From Spirosoma montaniterrae (GTDB taxonomy: Bacteria; Bacteroidota; Bacteroidia; Cytophagales; Spirosomataceae), in the NCBI RefSeq assembly GCF_001988955.1, contig NZ_CP014263.1, positions 4,062,001 to 4,126,000 on the forward strand: DNA of 64,000 nt. The letters are read 5' to 3'. This document shows positions 16,708-23,728 of this stretch, piece after piece (positions within the stretch are counted from its first letter, which is position 1; each line of letters begins with the position of its first letter). The notes below the pieces were generated by a model. That model saw nothing but the letters and a program-made list of their open reading frames with translations. It did no database searches and was not told where the DNA came from. The translations under genes and the position numbers were made by a program.

Positions 16708-17023
16708 CGAGAACATCGACATTCGGTTCAGGAATGCTTTCGACAATACAGGCCATGAGGTTTTCACCGTTCGGTATATGGGCTGGAACGGTATCAAAAA
16801 CGGGCAATTGCTACGGCTGATGCAGCAGGAAGCATTTGATGTGCTGATTGCGGTTGACAAGAATTTGCCTTACCAGCAAAACGCAGATACGCTGCCGGTT
16901 AGCGTATTGATTCTTGATGTCAGAAAAAATGTACTGACTCAGTTGCAGCTTTTTGTTCCGCTTATTCTGGAACGGCTTGCTAACGACTTACCGAAAGAAA
17001 TGGCAACCTTACGCATTGCCTAA
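16691..17023 (+). CDS. DUF5615 PIN-like toxin
   Basis: The 110-residue protein starts with MKVLLDENIDIRFRNAF, the first acidic motif of the PIN-like fold. It continues with HEVFTVRYMGWNG and a second acidic site in FDVLIAVDKNLPYQQN, as in DUF5615 proteins. These are predicted RNases paired with DUF433 antitoxins. It overlaps the antitoxin gene by 17 bp. The module lies between two copies of the promoter segment of the division cluster. Confidence 0.88.
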   Translation: MKVLLDENIDIRFRNAFDNTGHEVFTVRYMGWNGIKNGQLLRLMQQEAFDVLIAVDKNLPYQQNADTLPVSVLILDVRKNVLTQLQLFVPLILERLANDLPKEMATLRIA

Positions 17024-17076
17024 TTTTTCAGTGCTAATCGTGGTTCTGCCCGCTACTTCTCGCTACTTTCGTAAGA
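17024..17076 (+). repeat. 53-bp direct repeat, copy 2 (promoter segment before ftsL)
   Basis: Second copy of the segment at 16409-16461, with three differences. It contains TACTTTCG, close to the Bacteroidetes -7 consensus, 30 bp upstream of the ftsL ATG. This is likely the original promoter of the plus-strand dcw half. Confidence 0.9.
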
Positions 17077-17105
17077 GCAAACCGCTTCAATTCCCTAACC
17101 CCAAC

Positions 17106-17507
17106 ATGGCGAAGAACACGTTCAAACAGCCCGAACGGGTTGCTGCACAAAAAAAACAACGACGCCGGGTCAAGCTGGCGTCGTATATCAATGATTTTAT
17201 TGGTCTCGACCGGCTCTTCGGCGAAGACAACGCCTGGCCCATTCGCCACATCGACCGGATTTTGTGGGTCACGTTTCTATTGGTCATCTATATTGCGTTG
17301 AATCACAATGCCGAGCGGCTGGTCCGGCGTATTCAGCGCACCAAAACCATAGCCGACGAAAAGCGGACGCAGGCAACCGTGTTGCAGGCTGATTTTATGA
17401 AGAGCGGCAAACAGTCGGAACTCTACAAACGGGTAGCTCAACTGGGCCTGACCGATAGTACCTTAACTCCTCCACACAAAATAGTCGTAAAAACCCATGA
17501 ACCATAA
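17106..17507 (+). CDS. ftsL: FtsL-like division protein
   Basis: Position and architecture identify this 133-residue protein more than its sequence. It has a basic cytoplasmic head (residues 1-25, KKQRRRVK), an amphipathic region, one transmembrane helix (about 52-66, ILWVTFLLVIYIAL) and a short periplasmic coiled coil. It lies directly before the ftsI homologue and overlaps it by 11 bp. FtsL forms a complex with FtsQ and the third subunit FtsB, activating FtsW/FtsI septal synthesis. The frame is open further upstream (to 16953), but that part overlaps the toxin gene, so I start at 17106. The usual mraZ and rsmH genes are absent upstream. Confidence 0.75.
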   Translation: MAKNTFKQPERVAAQKKQRRRVKLASYINDFIGLDRLFGEDNAWPIRHIDRILWVTFLLVIYIALNHNAERLVRRIQRTKTIADEKRTQATVLQADFMKSGKQSELYKRVAQLGLTDSTLTPPHKIVVKTHEP

Positions 17508-19611
17508 GCAGGAAATTATTCAGCGGGCCAACCACGTTTATTACGTTGTGATTGCGCTGGCTTTAGGCGTGTTGGTACGCCTGGTCTACGTCCAGTATTT
17601 TCATACGCACAAGGGCAAACTCTGGCGCGAACGGGTAGCAACTACCATTATCAAACGCGATACGCTCCGGGCTATGCGTGGCAATATTTATGCTACCGAC
17701 GGTAGTTTGCTGGCAACTTCCCTGCCAACGTATGTGGTTGGGTTAGACCCCACACAGGCCAAACCTGAGTATTTTACCAGAAAAGTTGATTCGCTGGGAT
17801 TGCTGCTGTCGCGGATTTACAAAGACCGTTCGGCCCGCGACTATGCCGACCTCGTGCGCGATGCCCGGACGCACAAACGCCGGTACGTGCTGCTAAACCG
17901 TCGGCGCGTTACGTTTCAGGAACGGCAGGAAATGCTGAAATGGCCGTTCTTCCGGTCGTCGCCGAAAGTGGCGGCTCGCGGGGGCGTATTACGGCCCTAC
18001 TACGAACGGTATCACCCGTTTGAGCAGATGGCCGGACGAACTATCGGCAACCTCGACGCCAAAACCGGGCGCGGCCTGATTGGTCTGGAAGCCAGTTTCC
18101 AGCCCGCTTTGGCTGGCAGAAATGCGGTAGGTTTAGTTGAAGTGCTGTCGGGTGGAGTACGCAAACCCGTTGACGACGGGCCGGAAATGAAACCCGAACC
18201 CGGCATGGACCTGTACACCACCATTGATGTCAACTATCAGGACATGGCCGAAAGTGCGCTACGGTCGACGCTCGAAAAATACAACGCGGCCAAAGGATGC
18301 GTAATTGTGATGGAAGTAGCCACCGGCGAGATTCGGGCACTGGCAAACCTGAGCCGCACCCGACCGGGGCATTATGTCGAGAATTTTAACCACGCGCTGG
18401 CGGGCCGCACCGACCCCGGCAGCACATTTAAGCTGGCAACGATGATGGCTTTACTCGAAGAAAAGGCCATCTCGCTCGAACAGCCCGTGGCAACCGGGGG
18501 CGGAGCTACGCGCTACCGGGGTCTGGAAATCCGCGATGCCAAACGTGGGGGTGCGGGTACGATTACAGCCCGGCAGGTGTTCGAGAAATCATCGAACGTA
18601 GGAACGCACCTGCTCATGCGCAGCTATTTCTACAGCCGGCCCGATCTGTATTGCCAATACCTGCGTCGGTTCCACCTGACCAAGCCAACGGGCATTCACA
18701 TGAAAGGAGAGGCTATTCCGGTTGTTCGCAACCCCGACATGAAAGGCTGGAGCAAGGTGTCGCTGACGTCGATGTGTTATGGCTACGAAATGCAGATTAC
18801 GCCCCTGCAAATGCTGGCATTCTACAACGCTGTAGCCAATGGCGGGCGATGGGTACGGCCCATGATTGTGAAGCGCATCAAACTGGCCGACGAGGTAGTG
18901 GAAGAAAATCAGCCATACGTGCTGCCCGAACCCATCTGCTCGAAAGAAACAGCCCGCAAGGCACAGGCGTTGCTGCGGGGCGTGGTCGAACGCGGTACGG
19001 CGAAACACATCAACAACCCGCACTATGCCATTGCGGGCAAAACCGGTACGGCCCAGAAAATCATTAACGGACAATATCAGGTTGGCAAATATTACACGTC
19101 GTTTATCGGTTATTTCCCGGCCAACAATCCTAAATACAGCATGATTACAGTGGTCGATAGTCCGCAGGGCAACAACATCGACCTGCTGTATGCCGGGGCG
19201 GTGGCTGCGCCGGTGTTCAAGCAGATTGCCGACCGGATTGTGGCCTACGATATTCGGATGCACGCGCCCATCCGGGCCGACAAGCAGTTGTCTCGCCCCA
19301 CAACGGGCCTGCTGGCGGGCTACGCCGACGATCTGCACACCATCGGCACAACGCTGAATATTGCTACCGAACCCAACACGGAAGGCTGGGTTGAAACCAC
19401 CGATGGCAACCGCTGGCGCAGCCGCCCCACCCGCACCGACCGCGTACCCGACGTGCGCGGTCTGGCCCTGCGCGACGCCCTGTTTCTGCTCGAAAACCGG
19501 GGCTTTCGCGTGTCAGTGGAGGGGCATGGCAAAGTGAAAGAACAGTCTATTACTCCCGGCACCGGAACAAGTGAAACGGGCACAAAAGCAATTACTCTAA
19601 CATTAGGGTAA
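17497..19611 (+). CDS. ftsI: Septal peptidoglycan transpeptidase FtsI (PBP2/3-type) with C-terminal PASTA domain
   Basis: A class B penicillin-binding protein of 704 residues. A single N-terminal membrane anchor (about 16-32) is followed by the dimerisation/pedestal domain. The transpeptidase active site has SxxK (STFK, Ser309), SxN (SSN, 365-367) and KTG (515-517). The last 65 residues form a PASTA domain (RVPDVRGLALRDALFLLENRGF). FtsI cross-links septal peptidoglycan made by its partner FtsW, encoded in the inverted half of the cluster at 39 kb. The 11-bp overlap with ftsL suggests coupled translation. Confidence 0.95.
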   Translation: MNHKQEIIQRANHVYYVVIALALGVLVRLVYVQYFHTHKGKLWRERVATTIIKRDTLRAMRGNIYATDGSLLATSLPTYVVGLDPTQAKPEYFTRKVDSLGLLLSRIYKDRSARDYADLVRDARTHKRRYVLLNRRRVTFQERQEMLKWPFFRSSPKVAARGGVLRPYYERYHPFEQMAGRTIGNLDAKTGRGLIGLEASFQPALAGRNAVGLVEVLSGGVRKPVDDGPEMKPEPGMDLYTTIDVNYQDMAESALRSTLEKYNAAKGCVIVMEVATGEIRALANLSRTRPGHYVENFNHALAGRTDPGSTFKLATMMALLEEKAISLEQPVATGGGATRYRGLEIRDAKRGGAGTITARQVFEKSSNVGTHLLMRSYFYSRPDLYCQYLRRFHLTKPTGIHMKGEAIPVVRNPDMKGWSKVSLTSMCYGYEMQITPLQMLAFYNAVANGGRWVRPMIVKRIKLADEVVEENQPYVLPEPICSKETARKAQALLRGVVERGTAKHINNPHYAIAGKTGTAQKIINGQYQVGKYYTSFIGYFPANNPKYSMITVVDSPQGNNIDLLYAGAVAAPVFKQIADRIVAYDIRMHAPIRADKQLSRPTTGLLAGYADDLHTIGTTLNIATEPNTEGWVETTDGNRWRSRPTRTDRVPDVRGLALRDALFLLENRGFRVSVEGHGKVKEQSITPGTGTSETGTKAITLTLG

Positions 19612-19631
19612 GAAAGGTCTTATATTGCAGC

Positions 19632-19823
19632 ATGGATGAGATTACAATGCTGCGTGAATTAAGGCAACACGTAGAATATAGTATCCGGCTAATTGAAATT
19701 GAGCTTTCACTGGCCGACCCTGTGACGCACACGGATGAAGAGCATGATTTTCTAATCAAGAAGGCCAGAATGTTTAGGGATTCGTTGAAAAGGATTGATG
19801 AGCGATTACTGGAATTAGATTAA
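19632..19823 (+). CDS. Small acidic coiled-coil-like protein between ftsI and murE
   Basis: I do not recognise a family. The 63-residue protein is almost wholly helical by composition: LRELRQHVEYSIRLIEIELSL and FLIKKARMFRDSLKRIDERL have heptad-like hydrophobic spacing. There is no signal peptide or membrane segment. It starts 20 bp after ftsI and ends 10 bp before the next small gene, so both are in the dcw transcript. This position is not occupied in the standard cluster order. Codon use looks like that of its neighbours. Confidence 0.6.
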   Translation: MDEITMLRELRQHVEYSIRLIEIELSLADPVTHTDEEHDFLIKKARMFRDSLKRIDERLLELD

Positions 19824-19833
19824 CAGACGACAC

Positions 19834-20079
19834 ATGAATCAGGTACAACACTATTTAACACGGTACAAACAAGCCGCAACACTGGAGGAGAAAGAAGCTG
19901 TAGTAGCTGACTATCAGTTGTACTTGCAGACGCTTACCCCAGAGGAACGCGACAAAGCCAGGGAAGTAATGGGTGTTCTGTGGCCCAGTATCAAACAACG
20001 AATTGACGAATTGACACCTATGATGGACTCTCTAACCAAGATGCTCGACCGGCTTACGACGCCGACTATAAAAGCATAG
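19834..20079 (+). CDS. Second small helical protein in the dcw cluster
   Basis: This 81-residue protein has no family I can name. It reads as helices, with an internal LTPEERDKAREVM cap followed by WPSIKQRIDELTPMMDSLTKMLDRL, and is soluble by composition. It lies 10 bp after the 63-residue gene and 78 bp before murE. Both may be lineage-specific additions to the division operon. Their sizes and positions suggest partners of one another, which is inference. Confidence 0.6.
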   Translation: MNQVQHYLTRYKQAATLEEKEAVVADYQLYLQTLTPEERDKAREVMGVLWPSIKQRIDELTPMMDSLTKMLDRLTTPTIKA

Positions 20080-20157
20080 TAGCGATCAAATTAGGCATTT
20101 CCCCCGCCAACCCGTTTTTTTGCAGCCGAAAGCGGACCGTGTGTCCGTAGCCGGGGT

Positions 20158-21612
20158 ATGCAACTCAAAGACCTTCTCTATAAAATTCCGCTGCTGGCAA
20201 CGTCGGGCCGGATGGATGCCGACATTACGCACCTCACAATGGATTCGCGCCGGGTGGGGCCGGGCAGTTTGTTCGTAGCCGTGCGCGGCACCGTCACCGA
20301 CGGCCACAACTTCATCGACACGGCCATTCAACAGGGCGCGTCGGCCATTTTGTGCGAAGATTTGCCCGCGAACGTGGCCGATAATGTCGCCTATGTTCGC
20401 GTACAGGATTCGGCCCGAACGCTCGGTTTCATAGCGGCTGCCTTCTACGACAATCCGTCGAAAAAGCTGAAGGTGGTAGGCGTAACGGGCACCAACGGCA
20501 AAACGTCGGTCGCAACGTTGCTGTTCCGGCTGTTTCGGGGGTTGGGCTATCGGTGCGGGCTGCTCTCGACGGTGCAGAATCAGATTGACGATGAGGTGAT
20601 TCCGGCCACGCACACCACACCCGACGTTGTTACGACCAACCAACTGCTGACGCAGATGCTGGAACGCGGCTGTTCGCATGTGTTTATGGAAGTCAGTTCG
20701 CACGCGGTGGTGCAGGAGCGCATTGCCGGGCTGCACTTCGCCGGGGGCATTTTCACCAACATCACCCACGACCATCTCGACTTCCACAAAACGTTCGATA
20801 ACTACATCAAAGCCAAGAAAGGCTTTTTCGACCAGTTGCCCGCGTCGGCGTTTGCCCTCACCAACGTTGACGACAAACGCGGGCTGGTGATGTTGCAGAA
20901 CACAGCCGCCCGCCGGGAAACCTACTCCCTGCAAACACTGGCAACGTTTAAAGGCAAACTTCTGGCCGACAGCCTGTTTGGCCTGAACATGACCATCGAT
21001 GAGCGCGAAGTATGGTTTAAGTTGATTGGCCGCTTCAATGCCTACAACCTGCTGGCCGTATATGGCGCGGCTGTGCTGCTGGGCGAAGACCCCACCGAAG
21101 TATTAACCCAACTGTCGGGCGTAACGCCCCCGTCGGGCCGGTTCGAGCAGGTGGTATCAGCCGATAAAATTGTGGGCATTGTCGATTATGCCCATACGCC
21201 CGACGCCCTGCAAAACGTGCTGGAAACCATTAGCGAACTACGGCAGGCCAACGAACAGATCATCACGATTGTGGGGTGTGGCGGCAACCGCGATGCCGCC
21301 AAACGCCCCCTTATGGCCGACATTGCCTGCCGCTTCAGCGACCGCGTAATTCTCACCTCCGATAACCCCCGAAACGAAGACCCGATGGCAATTCTGGAGC
21401 AGATGCAGGCTGGCGTGTCGCCCGTCGATTTTAAGAAAACGCAGACCATCGAAGACCGGCGCGAAGCTATCGAACGGGCCGTGTTGCTTGCCCAACCGCA
21501 CGACATTATCTTAGTGGCGGGCAAGGGCCATGAGACCTATCAGGAAATTCGGGGCGTTAAATATGATTTTGATGACCGCGCCGTACTGCGGGAAGCGTTT
21601 CAACGCCGATAA
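20158..21612 (+). CDS. murE: UDP-MurNAc-tripeptide synthetase MurE
   Basis: MurE adds the third amino acid to UDP-MurNAc-L-Ala-D-Glu in the cytoplasm, using ATP. The 484-residue protein has the Mur ligase order: an N-terminal UDP-binding domain (DSRRVGPGSLFVAVRGT), a central ATPase with GTNGKTS (Lys115), and a C-terminal domain. The DNPRNE sequence at residues 402-407 is the signature of meso-diaminopimelate-specific enzymes, so the cell wall is of the DAP type. ATP-grasp-like IVDYAHTPDAL and GKGHETYQ are also present. It follows the two small genes. Confidence 0.97.
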   Translation: MQLKDLLYKIPLLATSGRMDADITHLTMDSRRVGPGSLFVAVRGTVTDGHNFIDTAIQQGASAILCEDLPANVADNVAYVRVQDSARTLGFIAAAFYDNPSKKLKVVGVTGTNGKTSVATLLFRLFRGLGYRCGLLSTVQNQIDDEVIPATHTTPDVVTTNQLLTQMLERGCSHVFMEVSSHAVVQERIAGLHFAGGIFTNITHDHLDFHKTFDNYIKAKKGFFDQLPASAFALTNVDDKRGLVMLQNTAARRETYSLQTLATFKGKLLADSLFGLNMTIDEREVWFKLIGRFNAYNLLAVYGAAVLLGEDPTEVLTQLSGVTPPSGRFEQVVSADKIVGIVDYAHTPDALQNVLETISELRQANEQIITIVGCGGNRDAAKRPLMADIACRFSDRVILTSDNPRNEDPMAILEQMQAGVSPVDFKKTQTIEDRREAIERAVLLAQPHDIILVAGKGHETYQEIRGVKYDFDDRAVLREAFQRR

Positions 21613-21623
21613 TCTATAACTTT

Positions 21624-21737
21624 GAGTGGTTGACTCGTTGAGTGATTGAATGATAGAGTGATTGAATGTGTCCTGCTATGCCATTCAGCAATTCAATCAT
21701 TCAATCACTCAATCACTCAACCATTCAATCAGTCAAC
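21624..21737. repeat. Imperfect palindrome of TGATTGA-type words upstream of mraY
   Basis: The left arm (21624-21668) is built of words such as GTGATTGAATGA. The right arm (21682-21737) is its imperfect reverse complement. The loop is 13 bp, and the right arm ends one base before the mraY ATG. The open frame through the arm explains a spurious 31-residue extension of MraY. See the findings for the related elements. Confidence 0.85.
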
Positions 21738-21738
21738 T

Positions 21739-22947
21739 ATGCTCTATTACCTCTTCCAATTCCTTGACGAACAGTACGATTTCCCCGGCGCGGGGGTGTT
21801 TCAGTATATTTCGTTTCGTGCGCTTGGCGCGGTTGTAACGTCGCTGCTGATTGCAGCCATTTTCGGTCGGCGTATCATCGACAAACTCCGGCAACTGCAA
21901 ATCGGCGAGTCGATTCGCGACCTCGGTTTGGAGGGGCAGATGCAAAAACGCGGTACGCCCACCATGGGCGGATTTATTATTCTGGCGTCGCTGCTGATTC
22001 CGGCCCTGCTGTTTGCCAAACTCACCAATGTTTACGTGGTGCTGGCCCTCGTATCAACCGTCTGGACCGGCCTGATTGGTTTCTTAGACGACTACATCAA
22101 GGTATTTCGCAAGAACAAAGAAGGGCTGGAAGGCAAATTTAAAGTGGTGGGGCAGGTTGGGCTGGGCCTGATTGTGGGACTGACACTGTATTTCAACGAA
22201 TACGTAAAGATTCGGCGATACGCCCCGCGTCTGCTTAGCACCTCGAACGTGCCCGACGTGTATACCGACATCAAATCGACGCTGACGACGGTGCCGTTTA
22301 TGAAAAACAACGAGTTCGATTATAGTTCGTTGCTCTTCGGTCTGCTGCCCGATAACTACACCTGGATTGTGTATGTGCTGGTCTGTATTTTCATCATCAC
22401 CGCCGTATCCAATGGGGCCAATATTACCGATGGCATCGACGGGCTGGCGGCTGGCACATCGGTCATTATTGGCCTGACGATTGGCGTATTGGCCTATCTG
22501 TCGGGCAACAAAGTGTTCTCGCAGTATCTCAACATCATGTATATTCCCAACTCAGGCGAACTGGTAATTTTCTGCGCGGCCTTTGTGGGGGCCTGCGTCG
22601 GATTTCTGTGGTACAATTCGTATCCGGCGCAGGTGTTTATGGGGGATACCGGTAGCCTGATGTTGGGTGGAGTAATCGCCGTGTTATTTCTGGCGATTCG
22701 TAAGGAACTGCTAATTCCAATTGTGTGCGGCATCTTTTTGGCAGAACTGGTGTCGGTTATCATGCAGGTCAGCTACTTCAAATACACGAAGCGAAAATAT
22801 GGCGAAGGTCGGCGTATTTTTCTGATGTCGCCATTACACCACCACTTCCAGAAAAAAGGCTATCACGAAGCCAAAATCGTGACCCGTTTCTGGATCATCG
22901 GCATTATTCTGGCCGTGCTTGCCTTAGCAACGCTGAAACTCCGGTAA
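21739..22947 (+). CDS. mraY: Phospho-MurNAc-pentapeptide transferase MraY
   Basis: MraY transfers phospho-MurNAc-pentapeptide from UDP to undecaprenyl phosphate, making lipid I at the inner membrane. I start at 21739 (402 residues, [21 protein letters not shown]); the longer frame from 21646 runs through the palindrome. The protein has about ten hydrophobic helices and the family motifs [28 protein letters not shown] and [15 protein letters not shown], plus the HHHF cluster in [12 protein letters not shown] long extra loop lies at about residues 150-195, as is usual in Bacteroidetes. It is the last gene of the plus-strand dcw half and ends 2 bp before a convergent gene. Confidence 0.97.
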   Translation: MLYYLFQFLDEQYDFPGAGVFQYISFRALGAVVTSLLIAAIFGRRIIDKLRQLQIGESIRDLGLEGQMQKRGTPTMGGFIILASLLIPALLFAKLTNVYVVLALVSTVWTGLIGFLDDYIKVFRKNKEGLEGKFKVVGQVGLGLIVGLTLYFNEYVKIRRYAPRLLSTSNVPDVYTDIKSTLTTVPFMKNNEFDYSSLLFGLLPDNYTWIVYVLVCIFIITAVSNGANITDGIDGLAAGTSVIIGLTIGVLAYLSGNKVFSQYLNIMYIPNSGELVIFCAAFVGACVGFLWYNSYPAQVFMGDTGSLMLGGVIAVLFLAIRKELLIPIVCGIFLAELVSVIMQVSYFKYTKRKYGEGRRIFLMSPLHHHFQKKGYHEAKIVTRFWIIGIILAVLALATLKLR

Positions 22948-22949
22948 AG

Positions 22950-23621
22950 CTACAAAGTCTGCTTTCGCATCGGCTTCAACAGCACCGTTTGCCGCCCGCC
23001 GAGCCAATCGGGGTCGATGCCGACGGTGCCGAAAAGACGGTCCCAACTGCGTTCGTAGCAATGGGCTGCATCGGGAAATGTTTCTGAAACAGCCAATGCC
23101 CGCTCGTAAAACGTTTGGGGTTGCTGCTGCACTACATCGCGGTGAACAGCGAACTGTGCGCCCAGCACAAAGGTGTATTGCGACGGTCCATCGGTATCGA
23201 ACAACGCCCGGTGAAAGCCACGCATATCCAGCCCGCGTCCGTCTTCGTTTTTGCTCCACGGCCTGAACAATCGGTCGCCCCGGTCGTCGTCGGTGTCGAT
23301 GAGGTGGCCGAGCCAGCGGAAGCCGGTTGGGCTGATGGCGTCGGGTTTTTCGGCAAACGCACGCAGGTTGTGCTTGAAATCGTAGGCATGGTCGAAGGGT
23401 TTGCCCTGACAGAAGATCGTCCATTCGGCCAGCGTGTCGTAGCGGCTTACAAGGTGGTGCAGATACGTATGCGCTTCGCGGCCTACGTTGGGCAATGGCA
23501 CGGCATCTGACCCGGCAGAGCAGTCGGTGCTCTTATCGTAAACGGTAACAGTGAGATTGGCCGGGCGTTTGCGGAGCCAGGCCAGGTCTTCGAGAAAGCG
23601 GGCAACAACCAGTTCAGGCAT
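22950..23621 (-). CDS. DUF3431 domain protein (glycosyltransferase-like)
   Basis: This 223-residue protein fits DUF3431: it begins MPELVVARFLEDLAWLRKRP, has the VGREAHTYLHHLVSRYD stretch and WTIFCQGKPFDHAYDF, and a late GAQFAVHRDVVQQQPQTFYERAL. Family members resemble glycosyltransferase folds, mostly in fungi and bacteria, with unknown substrates. It has no signal peptide. It converges on mraY with 2 bp between stop codons and no visible terminator. The upstream gap holds a palindromic repeat. Confidence 0.8.
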   Translation of the reverse strand: MPELVVARFLEDLAWLRKRPANLTVTVYDKSTDCSAGSDAVPLPNVGREAHTYLHHLVSRYDTLAEWTIFCQGKPFDHAYDFKHNLRAFAEKPDAISPTGFRWLGHLIDTDDDRGDRLFRPWSKNEDGRGLDMRGFHRALFDTDGPSQYTFVLGAQFAVHRDVVQQQPQTFYERALAVSETFPDAAHCYERSWDRLFGTVGIDPDWLGGRQTVLLKPMRKQTL

Positions 23622-23626
23622 TGTTG

Positions 23627-23720
23627 TTAAACGCAGAGGAGCGGAGGTAGCGCAAAGGTCGCAGAGTTATCGATTCCTTTGCGTTCTTTGCGAAAATCTC
23701 TGCGTCCTCTGCGTTTAAAC
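23627..23720. repeat. Imperfect palindrome of ACGCAGAG/GCAAAG words between divergent genes
   Basis: The left arm from 23627 contains TTAAACGCAGAGGA and GCGCAAAGGTCGCAGAG. The right arm is the imperfect reverse complement, ending TCCTCTGCGTTTAA at 23718. It fills the gap between the DUF3431 gene and the peptidase gene, ending 10 bp before the latter's start. Confidence 0.85.
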
Positions 23721-23728
23721 GAACTGCC

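Noticed and set aside
16953..17105. Longer start for FtsL
   Set aside because: The extra residues overlap the toxin gene and the promoter repeat; the ATG at 17106 follows the promoter at a normal distance.
18589..19338. 249-residue open frame antisense to ftsI
   Set aside because: It is antisense to the transpeptidase domain of ftsI; no start signal or domain supports it.
20086..20934. 282-residue open frame antisense to murE
   Set aside because: It is opposite a clear murE gene, has an arginine-rich shadow composition and no recognisable domain.
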